This document shows, one piece after another, positions 1-9,344 of a stretch of 64,000 nt of DNA. Below the pieces are notes generated by a model that was given only the letters and a program-made list of their open reading frames with translations, had not been told where the DNA came from and did not search any database. Position 1 is the first letter of the stretch, and each line of letters begins with the position of its first letter. Origin of the DNA: Solanum dulcamara (lineage: Eukaryota; Streptophyta; Magnoliopsida; Solanales; Solanaceae); contig NC_077247.1 of assembly GCF_947179165.1 (NCBI RefSeq), forward strand, positions 44,002,935 through 44,066,934. The letters run 5' to 3'. Made by a program: the position numbers and the translations under genes.

Positions 1-106
1 TTAAGACCTTTTTTAAAATTATTGAAATCATAATACTTTATTATACGAGTATATATTAGTCGAAGTTGAACAAACTATGGTTACAGATTTACACTACTGA
101 AAAATA

Positions 107-245
107 TTGAAATTGAGCTTCAAAATACCAAACCTTACCGAATTAAATTGGTATGGTAATGGTATAATAATTTTAAAAATCAAATACCGGAATTACCGTA
201 CCAAAATTTTAAATAACGTACCATACCATACCATGCCCACCCCTA
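107..245. mobile_element. Fragment resembling a hAT-type MITE end
   Basis: The stretch is built from repeated GGTATGG/CCATACC-like words. Read on the minus strand, it ends in GGGGTGGGCA just inside position 245, which resembles the terminal motif of many plant hAT elements. No matching second end is visible within the window, so the copy is either truncated or extends past position 1. Nothing coding was seen in it. Confidence 0.35.
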
Positions 246-484
246 TATTAAGTGAATTATTGAGATTATTTTTATTGTTTAAAATAAGTGAATTATTCAA
301 AGTTTAAGAGAATTGTTGAGAGCTTTTTATATACTTATTATTTACCATTTATTTAATAAAATTTTTAATTATTTTATTTTTTCTAAGAGACTAATTTTAA
401 AATAATCGAAAAAATAATAATGAAGAATAACCTTTAATTTATATCCTTAAATGTTTTTCTTACCGTCTGTGTTATAAAGTAGAG

Positions 485-565
485 AGAGTTCATTCCAAAC
501 ACTAGTCAATTGTCATGCTTAATATTCATATAGAAGATGCACAAGCTTCCTCATGTCTAACATGG
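485..565 (-). other. Remnant of a BBE-like gene upstream region
   Basis: About 75 bases here match the region 240-330 bases upstream of the intact BBE-like gene (23385-23460), in the same orientation, including the shared words TAGTCAATTGTCATG and GCTTCCTCA. If it is a promoter remnant, the gene it served lay at lower coordinates. The sequence between 1 and 485 shows no BBE coding sequence, so that gene is lost, displaced by insertions, or outside the window. Similarity is short and imperfect. Confidence 0.4.
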
Positions 566-903
566 ATTATTTGTTTTTGTTTTTATTTTTATTTTTATTT
601 TTATTTTATAATCGTAACATTAGTATAATTATTTATATCATTGATAACGATTGATAAACTAATTTGAAAAAATCTTTTTCCTATTAAAGGAAAATATATT
701 TATTCACAAACTCAAAATCTCTTCAATCTTATTATAAGATCTCGTTTAATCTTTCTTTTTTATATATATTACATTTTTTTGTGTGTTAAAAATAACCTAG
801 TAATATCCCTATTCATAATAGTAAGAAACTAAATTAAACTAGTACTAGAAAACCTATTCTTATATGAATTAGCACGAACAAATTCTAACAAGACATTGAT
901 TAA

Positions 904-1837
904 AGGGAAAAGGCCAAAATTACTCTTTAACTATTCGAAATAGAGCACGTATATCCTTAAACTATATTCTGGATCAAAAATTCTCTTTCCAACATACTAT
1001 TGGCTCACTTTTACCCCTCCGTTTGACTGAATGAAATGTGGCATCCCATATGTATTAACTTATGCCACATAATATCTCCACATAAGCACCTACCCCATCA
1101 ATTGAAAGATCCAAACCCACCCACTAAAAATCCAAACTTGTTTCATAGATCTTTGTGTAATCAACAATGGTGACTACCGAGGAAACCGCCATAAAATAAT
1201 TGAGAAAGAAGATCTCTAGTAAGATTAAATAACTTGTTCGAGACCTTATCTAACTAAGAAGGAAACAACTCGGTCACCAAGCTATTGGCTTAAGGTGCTG
1301 AGTTGGATGACTCTATTACTGGTTTATGCTCGTAATTGTAAAAGAAAGAAAGGACAGTGAAATATTTGTACATGATTGTATGTTAAGGAAAAACTTCATT
1401 CTCTTCGAGTTTTAGCTATAGACACTTAAAACTGACTAATAATACTTTAAAATTTGTGTTGTAGATTTGTAAACACTTTTGAATTTTATGGTCTTATACT
1501 AAAGACTGTTGAATGCACAATAACAATTCTAGAATCATTGCGTTTCCCGGTAGTCACCATTGTTGATTACGCAAAGATATGTGAAATAAGTTTGAGTCTT
1601 TTAATGAATGGGTTTGGGTTTTTTAATTAATGGGGTGAGGTCGGGTGGGGTAGGGTGCTTATGTGGAGATCCGATGTGGCATAAATTAATACACATGGGA
1701 TGTCATTTCATTCTATCAAACGAAGGGGTAGAAGTGAATCAATTGTATGAAGGAAAAGGTATTTTTGAGCCAAAATATAGTTTAAGGATATATGTGCTCT
1801 ATTTCGAATAGTTGAAGGGTAATTTTGGCCCATTTCC
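904..1837. mobile_element. Mutator-like long terminal inverted-repeat element nested in an LTR
   Basis: The arms at about 905-1188 and 1540-1837 are reverse complements over nearly 290 bases; the outer ends align as GGGAAAAGGCC against GGAAATGGGCC. The centre (about 1190-1540) is unique and non-coding. The flanks carry a likely 9-bp target duplication, ATTGATTAA at 895-903 and ATTAATTAA at 1838-1846, with one mismatch. The undisturbed sister LTR around 2780-2810 has a single ATTAATTAA at the same place, so it is a natural empty site. Long arms with a 9-bp duplication fit a non-autonomous Mutator-like element. Confidence 0.75.
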
Positions 1838-2570
1838 ATTAATTAATTAAATACCAAAAATAACAAATCCTAAACAACTTAGGATTTCTACTCCAACTTT
1901 GAATTATTATTCCAACATTCTCTTGTAATTCAAAGTTGTATATTCTTTCCTTTTTCTTCTAGTCATTGTTTTTGCATTGGAAAACACTTTTCTTGAATCT
2001 TCAATTTCATTCTTGTCGTTGTTGTTGTATTGGAAAACTTCTCTTTAATCTTCAATTTATTTTTTTCTTGGTAGTATTGGAGCACTTTCTCTCCAACCTC
2101 TAAGTGTTCGAGCACTTTGCCTCCAACTCACAATATTTTTTTTCTTGGTTGTGTTGGAGCACTTCTCTCCAACTTTCAAGTGATGCAATACATATATGTT
2201 GCCTCATAGATACATGTTTGTCCCATATGTACAGACCCTGTCGGTCTATCCGTCCCGTAGGCTCGATCTACTTGTCTTCAACTCTTGTTGATGCCCTTTC
2301 CATCAACTCATTTAATTTTTTTTAACTTTCTCCAACTTTTAATTAGAGAAAAACTTATTCGTCTTGTGACATATTTGCTTGCACTTCTTTAACTCTTCAA
2401 GGGTTTTGGTAAGTCCTTCCTCCTATCATGATGTTTTCATGCATATATTATTCGTCTGGCACTTGTCATCATGATGGTTGGTCAGACGGGCGGCATATAT
2501 GGGTCATAGCCACCCACCGACAACGGAAACTATTTAATTCTTTATCATAATCATAGAAACTCTAATACCA

Positions 2571-2864
2571 ATTAGAAGGAAAATATTTTATTCACAAACT
2601 CAAAATCTCTTGAATCTTACTACAAGATCTCTTTTGATCTTTCTTTTTTATATATTTTGTATTTTTCTATGTGTTAAAAATAACGTTGCAATATCTTTAT
2701 TTATAATAGTAAGAAATTAAATTAAACTAGTACTAGAAAACTTATTCATATACGAACTAACACAACCAAACCCTATCTAGACATTAATTAAATAAAAATA
2801 CCAAAAATAACAAATTCTAAACAACTTAAGATTCCTACTCTAACTTTAACTTATTATTCCAATA
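2571..2864 (-). repeat. 5' LTR of the small LTR element (uninterrupted copy)
   Basis: Direct repeat of 683-903 joined to 1838-1916. It carries the pre-insertion version of the site hit by the Mutator-like element in the other LTR. On the minus strand it starts TATTGGAATAATAA where the partner has TGTTGGAATAATAA, so its terminal TG has mutated. Confidence 0.65.
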
Positions 2865-2970
2865 CCTATCTTAAATCTTACCTATCTTTTAATGATATCC
2901 CATTTTGATATAATTGCATAGTTGAATAGACATATTATCTGCTTCAACGAATATTATCAATAGACTATAT

Positions 2971-3437
2971 TGTTAGGACCGAAATAATTAGGTGTCATGC
3001 GGAAGCTAGCAAAGCAAACCTTGAATGACCATGAGTAAGAAGACAAACGAGAAATATACTATAAAAGACACAAACATTTAACGTGGTTCGATCAACTGAC
3101 CTACATCCACAAGAGGAGATGAGCAATCCACTATAAATATGAGAGTACAAATAATCGAGAGAAATAACCTCACACAATTCACTTGGAATAAAAAGAGGTT
3201 CACACAAGTGCTAACGTAACACTTGTGTCTCACCGTTTCTCCCCCTACACAAAACTCTCAAAGCCCGTAAGACTACATTGTGAATGCTACTAAGTTAGAA
3301 GGAATAAGCCTCTATTTATAGAGTCATAAACATTTTCCTATAAGAAAAAGGACTAGCCAAATATAGAGACATTGTGTTTTCCTTTTAGGAAAAGAAAAAC
3401 CTAATTATACTAGGAAAGTCAGGGCAAACACCCAACA
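2971..3437 (-). repeat. 3' LTR (type A) of composite copia
   Basis: 467 bp, bounded by TG and CA, and preceded by TATAT. On the minus strand it contains TCTATAAATAGAGG (plus about 3311-3322), an intact TATA box. The 70-codon open frame here also occurs in the other LTR and is not a gene. Confidence 0.93.
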
Positions 3438-3659
3438 ATTCTCCCCCTTGGCCTGCATTTCTGACAAAATAAATTTTCTCCACCTTCTTCACATAATCTT
3501 CAACATGTTGCATCTCCATCTTCAAAATCTCCTCTGCAAAATCTATGTCTCGGCACAGAGAACTTCTCTGAAAAATTTCTCCAACGAAAATCTTCATTAC
3601 TGTCAAAAAGGTTGCAGCTAGAACTGAACCCGCCAAGATGAACACCCATTTTTAACCTT

Positions 3660-3671
3660 TCTCTGATACCA
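3660..3671 (-). other. Second primer-binding site inside the composite copia
   Basis: The minus strand reads TGGTATCAGAGA, two bases away from the TG..CA edge of LTR-B. This is the same initiator-Met tRNA site as at 8445-8456 except for its last base. A primer-binding site in this internal position is what reveals the hybrid structure. Confidence 0.8.
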
Positions 3672-3673
3672 CT

Positions 3674-4432
3674 TGTTATGACGGAAGGACGCAAACTCAA
3701 AAACAGAGAAAATAAAGAACACCAAATTTAATGTGGAAAAACCTTTCAAATCAAAGGTAACAACCACAGGATCTTCAAAATCCGAATTGCTCCACTATAA
3801 CAATAAGAGAATTACAAATATTCTTCTAAATGGCTACACAACAATTGCCAAGTAAGGAGAAGCAATAGCTATACAACAAAAGTAATAGGAAGAAAATTAC
3901 CCAAAATAGAGCTACTGTTTGAGACCTAAAATGGGATGTTGCGGACCTTAAATCTGATCTTTACCGTTCAAATCAAACACTACAATGTTATAAACATTCA
4001 GTAAAAATTTCAGCCCGATCCAACGGTTAATGAATTGGCAAACGTAATTTGAAGGTTGCTGATTGGAGAGGCAAAACTCTTACGGAAAATACTTTTTTCT
4101 TCTCTCTTCTCTCTTCTCTCTTGTTGAAAGCTCTCTCAAAAACCTCTCTTATATGCCTAATGTCTCTCAAAGATACTACCAATGAACAATTACATAATTC
4201 TCTCAAATCATCCTATTTATAGAGTGGTACTTTTTCCTAAAGTCAAAATCAACTCCAATTAGGATTATAATTCCAATCCTTTTCCAAATAGAATTGGAAA
4301 CCAAATTAGGAGAATTATTCCAATCTTTTTTCAAATAGAATTGGAAATCAAATTAGAAGAATTATTTAAATCCTTTTTACAAATAAGATTAGGCCATGGG
4401 CCTTTGACTGGAACATAGGCCATAGCCCAACA
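3674..4432 (-). repeat. Internal LTR (type B), single copy
   Basis: 759 bp bounded by TG and CA, unrelated in body to the 467-bp LTR-A. On the minus strand it follows a polypurine tract (4433-4446, GGAGGGGGAG) and precedes a primer-binding site, so it has both normal LTR neighbours. It contains CTATAAATAG at about 4211-4220 as a TATA box and a CT-rich TCTTCTCTCTTCTCTC run near 4100. No second copy exists in the window. Confidence 0.8.
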
Positions 4433-4465
4433 AACTCCCCCTCCAGCCAATGGGCCAAATGGGCT

Positions 4466-7400
4466 TCAAGTGGAGGAACTCTTGACAGGCTTCATGACTG
4501 TCGCTATTTTACAAAACTCCTGTTTTTCTGCAATCACCACTTTAGTAAGCATATCTGAAGGATTTTCATGAGTGTGTATCTTTTCAACCTCAAATAATTT
4601 CTCTTCCACGGCCATTCTAATCCAATGATACTTTCTACTAATATGCTTGGACTTACAATGAAAGGTGGAGTGCTTGGTGAGATAAATAACACTCTGATTA
4701 TCATAGAATAAAACGAACCTTGACTGTTCAAAGTCAAGATCTTTTATAAATTCCTTTATCCAAAGTAATTTTTTGGCACTTTCAGTGATAACAATATATT
4801 CGGCTTTTATGGTGGATAGAGCTATGCACTTCTGTAGTTTAGATTGCCAGGAAATAGCTTCCCTTGCAAAAGTGATCAAATAACCAGAAGTGGATTTTGA
4901 ATTGTCAAGATTGCCTCCCAAATAAAAGTCTGTTTAGCATACAAGTTCAGGCTTGCCACCACCAAAGAACAACTCCATATCTGAAGTGACCTTCAAATAT
5001 CTTAGTATCCATTTCACTGCATTCCAATATTCTTTTCCAGGATTAGAAAGAAATCTGCTAACAATACCAACAGTATGTGCAATATCTGGTCTAGTGTAAA
5101 CCATAGCATATATCAGACTACCAACAACAGAAGAGTATGGAATATATGACATCTCCTTCTTCTCTTCATTAGTAGATGGACTCTAGATCGTACTCAACTT
5201 AAAATGTTTAGCAAGAGGAGTACTAACCACTTTTGCTTCTGTCATATTGAATCTCTTGAGTACCTTCTCAATGTACTGCTTTTGGGATAATGATAACTCC
5301 TTCTTCTTTCTGTCTCGATGAATTTGTATGCCTAAAATTTTCTTTGCTGGGCCCAAGTCCTTCATTGCAAATGATTTGTTCAACTCCTTCTTAAGGAATA
5401 CAATTCTAAATTTATTTTTGCCAAAAATCAGCATATCATCCACATAAAGTAGTAAGATAATAAAATCATCATCAGAGAACTTCTGAAAGAATACACAATG
5501 TTCTAAAAAAGTTTTCTTGTATCCTTGATTTTCGATGACAGATTCAAACTTTAAGTGCCACTGCCTTGGAGCTTGTTTCAAGTCGTACAAGCTCTTTCTT
5601 AATTTGCAGACATAGTTTTCTTTTCCTTTAACTACGAAACCTTTAGGCTGCTCCATGTAAATTTCTTCTTTTAAATCACCATAAAGAAAAGCAGTCTTGA
5701 CATCCATCTGCTCAACCTCTAAATCTAGACTTGCAGCTAAGCCTAGAACCATGCGAATAAAAGACATTTTCACAACAGGAGAGAAAATTTCATCAAAGTC
5801 AACACCCTTTCTCTGGCCAAAACCTTTGACAACTAACCTCGCTTTATATCTAGGTGCAGATGTATGTTGCTCTTGCTTTACTCTGAAGATCCATTTATTT
5901 GTCAAAGCTTTCTTACCTTTCGGTAATTCCACTAGCTCATATGAGTATCTAGCATGACTTCATCATAATCTTCAGGTTCTCCCATGTGAGTCAAAAGTAT
6001 ATACTTATTAGGAGAATAACGTGTTGACTTTACCTTCTCCCTAGTAGATCTTCTACAAGAGGTTTCTGGAGCATCTGGAGTAGTTATTTGAACATGAGTT
6101 AGTGGATGATCAATCATAACATCATTACTAGGAGCATCTTCAAGTTCTACACTCTGATGATCATTCTGATCTTGATCCCCATCGACATTTGTATCTTGGA
6201 TTCCTTCATGTGCAAAAGATGTGTCAGTACTAGGAGTTGGATCAACATCAACAAAGCTCTCATCAATCTGAGAATCTACTTTCTCAGTCTTGTTAATATC
6301 TTCAATTGTTTGGTCTTCAAAGAACACAGTATCACGACTTCTGATAAGTTTCTTATTAATCGGATCATAAAAATGATATCCAAACGCATCTTGACCATAA
6401 CCAATGAAGATGTGCTGCTTCATTTTAACGTCCAGTTTTGATCTCTCATCTTTTGGAACATGCACACAAGCTTTACACCCAAAGACTTTCAAGTGATCAT
6501 AGAAAACATCCTTTGCAGACCAAACTCTATTTGGAACATCACCATCCAAAACAAAAGTAGGAGACAAATTGATAACATTAGCAACAGTATTAAGCGCTTC
6601 CGCCCAAAAGGAATTTAGAAGTTTAGCCTCTGAAAGCACACATCTAACTCTCTCAACAAGAGTTCTATTCATCCTTTCTGCCAATCCATTCAATTGAGGC
6701 ATCTTGGGATGAGTCTTCTGATGACGAATTCCTTGCGCTTTGCAGTAGTTGTTAAAGGGACCAATATACTCACCACCATTGTCAGTGCGAATACATTTTA
6801 ATTTCTTTCCAGTTTGTCTCTCAGATAAGACTTGAAACTCCTTAAACACATCAAGTACTTGATCTTTAGATTTTAAAGGATATACCCACAACTTGCGAGA
6901 ATGATCATCAATAAAAGTTGCAAAGTAAAGTGCACCACCTTTTGATTTTACTTTAAAAGGACCACACAGGTCAGAGTGTACTAGCTCTAGTAGTTCAGAC
7001 TTTCTTGAAGGAGGATGACTGTGAAAAGAGACTCTTTTCTGTTTTCCAGCTAAGCAATGAACACATCTTTTAACCATTGCTTGTTTCACACCAGCAAGCA
7101 AATTCTTCCTAGCCAAACATGTGATCCCCTTCTCGCTCATATGACTGAGTCTCTTATGCCATAATTCTGACAAAGTTTCACTTTCTACCAAATTTATAGA
7201 GTCCTCAAGAATTGATCCCTGTGTCATGTATAAATTTGAATGCTTTCTTCTGCGAGCTACAATCAATGAGCCTTTGGTGAGCTTCCATTGGCCATTGAAC
7301 AAGTCATTATGGTAGCCATCATCATCTAGTTGTCCTACAGAGATCAAATTCAAAGGAATGTCTGGAGCGTGTTTGACATTCTGAAGGACTAACATTGTAC

Positions 7401-8421
7401 CAAGATTGGTCTTCAAACAAACCGTGCCAACACCAAGTACCTTAACCTCACCAGCATTATCCATCTTTAACACGTCGGAATTAATAGAAGTATAAGATGA
7501 AAAGAAGTCTTTCCTCGGTGTGACATGCGATGTAGCTCCAGAATCTACTATCCAACTTGTATCTTGAGATACAAAGTTGATGACATTTTTATCACAAGCA
7601 AATAGAAGGTCATCTCGGACAACAGCACCAACATTGTCTCCATTATTTTCTTCTTTGTTTCCTTCTCTAAGCTCTTGCTTCAACTGATTGCAAAATCTTT
7701 TAATATGTCCTTTCTTTCCACAATGATGACATGAAACATTTTGATACCTGGATCTTGACTTGCTTCTACTTTCACCTCTACTTCTCGAACCTCATGTTTT
7801 ACCTCTTCCTCGATCTTCTGTAAAGAGAACGTCTGAATATGAGGATGTGCCTTGAGATCTTCTTCTGACTTCTTCATTCAACACACCACTTTTTGCATAT
7901 TCCATAGTAACCTTACCACCGGGAGCAGAATTTGTTAAAGAAACTCAAAGAGTTTCCCAAGAATTTGGTAGAGTATTAAGAAGCCAAAGTCCTTGTATTT
8001 CATCATCAAAATTGACACTCATTCCTGACAACTGATCAAGAACACCTTGAAAATCATTTATATGATCAAGAATAGGACTGCCCTCCTTGTATTTAAAGGT
8101 CATCAATTGATTTAGCAAAAATAACTTGTTATTGCCAATTTTTGAAGCGTAAAGCGTCTCCAACTTTTTCCACAATGTTCTAGCATGTGTCTCATTCACA
8201 ATATGGTTGCTAACATTATCTTCAACCCATTGCCTTATATATCCACATACTTGTGGGTGCTCAAAATCCCAATTTTCATCTATCACATTCTCGGGTTTAT
8301 GAGCAGCAAAAAGGGGAAGATGCATCTTTTTCACGAACAGTAAATCTTTCATCTTGTTTTTCCATATGTTGTAGTGACTACCATTTAAAAACACCATCTT
8401 GCTCATATTACCCTCCATCAA
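4466..8421 (-). pseudogene. Broken copia gag-pol polyprotein
   Basis: Domain order is that of Ty1/copia: gag (8421-7690) ending in a CCHC knuckle (CHHCGKKGHIKRFC), protease (DSGAT, 7531-7548), GAG-pre-integrase (LWHKRLSHMS), integrase with its D, D and E residues (HSDLCGPF, RTDNGGEY, LNGLAERMN), reverse transcriptase with YVDD (5435-5446), and RNase H. RNase H looks Tnt1/Tork-like (KSTSGYL). Breaks: TGA stops at 7945-7947 and 7792-7794, a frameshift at about 5935 where the usual start of the RT domain is also missing, TAG at 5183-5185, and TAA at 4934-4936. The stretch 7683-5932 remains open. It cannot make a full polyprotein. Small plus-strand open frames inside it are antisense shadows. Confidence 0.92.
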
Positions 8422-8444
8422 AAAATCCTTGATAGATAATCAAA

Positions 8445-8456
8445 GCTCTGATACCA
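8445..8456 (-). other. Primer-binding site of the composite copia
   Basis: The minus strand reads TGGTATCAGAGC, complementary to the 3' end of initiator-Met tRNA. It sits two bases inside the 5' LTR-A, as expected for copia. Confidence 0.88.
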
Positions 8457-8458
8457 CT

Positions 8459-8925
8459 TGTTAGGACCAAAATAATTAGGTGTCATGCGGAAGCTAGCAA
8501 AGCAAACCTTGAATGACCATGAGTAAGAAGACAAACGAGAAATATACTATAAAAGACACAAATATTTAACGTGGTTCGATCAACTGACCTACATCCACAA
8601 GAGGAGATGAGCAATCCACTATAAATATGAGAGTACAAATAATCGAGAGAAATAACCTCACACAATTCACTTGGAATAAAAAGAGGTTCACACAAGTGCT
8701 AACGTAACACTTGTGTCTCACCGTTTCTCCCCCTACACAAAACTCTCAAAGCCCGTAAGACTACATTGTGAATGCTACTAAGTTAGAAGGAATAAGCCTC
8801 TATTTGTAGAGTCATAAACATTTTCCTATAAGAAAAAGGACTAGCCAAATATAGAGACATTGTGTTTTCCTTTTAGGAAAAGGAAAACCTAATTATACTA
8901 GGAAAGTCAGGGCAAACACCCAACA
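8459..8925 (-). repeat. 5' LTR (type A) of composite copia
   Basis: 467 bp, 4 differences from the copy at 2971-3437. One difference changes the promoter TATA box from TATAAATA to TACAAATA (plus-strand TATTTGTA in the line starting 8761). As this is the 5' LTR, the copy may be transcriptionally weakened. It is followed by the target duplication TATAT at 8926-8930. Confidence 0.93.
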
Positions 8926-8930
8926 TATAT

Positions 8931-9344
8931 CGCTCTTACTAAAGAAATTTGTGTAGAAAAACTTAACATTTCCTCTGCATTATTGGAACATTAAGATTAA
9001 AAAATACTCTGGTCATTAACGTAAACCTTTGTCCGACTTGATTTTTCAAAGGAAAAACTAGACCTTAATAAGAAATTATAATTTCTGTCAATTTATGAAA
9101 ATCCACTTTGACCTTTAGATGATAATTATGGATAAAGATGATAATAATTTTCTTAGACGCAATCAGATGGGAAAATATTCATGATAAATTTCAACATACA
9201 TTGTAAATATCTCCACGGGTATAAAATGAGAAGGTAGAATAATATTGAAGACTTGTACCTAATTGTGGTCCAAGATTTTGTATAAATTACAAGATCTAAC
9301 TCTCATAGGTTGAATTTAAAATGTCTAAATTCCAAAAGGTTAAT
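8931..9344. other. No gene seen
   Basis: AT-rich sequence between the copia target duplication and the inverted-repeat arm at 9345. There is no open frame, RNA gene or clear repeat boundary. Confidence 0.5.

Larger units (their letters stand above)
683..2864 (-). mobile_element. Small non-autonomous LTR retrotransposon (TRIM-like), minus strand
   Basis: Two direct terminal repeats of about 295 bp bound the element. The right copy is 2571-2864. The left copy is 683-1916, interrupted by another element at 904-1837. On the minus strand the right copy is the 5' LTR. Just inside it, 2559-2570 reads TGGTATTAGA, close to the initiator-Met primer-binding site TGGTATCAGA used by plant copia elements. 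The internal region (about 1917-2558) has no long open frame, only short imperfect repeats containing TTGGAGCACTTCTCTCCAAC-like words. The LTRs differ at many sites, so the element is old. TRIM or a deleted copia element are both possible. Confidence 0.65.
2971..8925 (-). mobile_element. Composite Ty1/copia retrotransposon with two LTR types
   Basis: The outer LTRs (2971-3437 and 8459-8925) are both 467 bp and differ at 4 positions. They are flanked by the perfect 5-bp duplication TATAT at 2966-2970 and 8926-8930. On the minus strand the order is: LTR-A, primer-binding site (8445-8456), gag-pol (8421-4466), polypurine tract (4433-4446), a different LTR-B of 759 bp (3674-4432), a second primer-binding site (3660-3671), about 210 bp of leader or 3'UTR, a second polypurine tract (3438-3450), LTR-A. 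A normal copia has one LTR type and one primer-binding site, so this is a hybrid that looks like an autonomous element joined into a short non-autonomous one. Confidence 0.9.

Noticed and set aside
2995..3207. 70-codon frame, nearly identical to one at 8483-8695
   Set aside because: Both are the same part of LTR-A; they reflect the direct repeat, not a gene family.
5697..6441. Plus-strand frames within the copia pol region
   Set aside because: Antisense shadows of the polyprotein; no domain or start signal.
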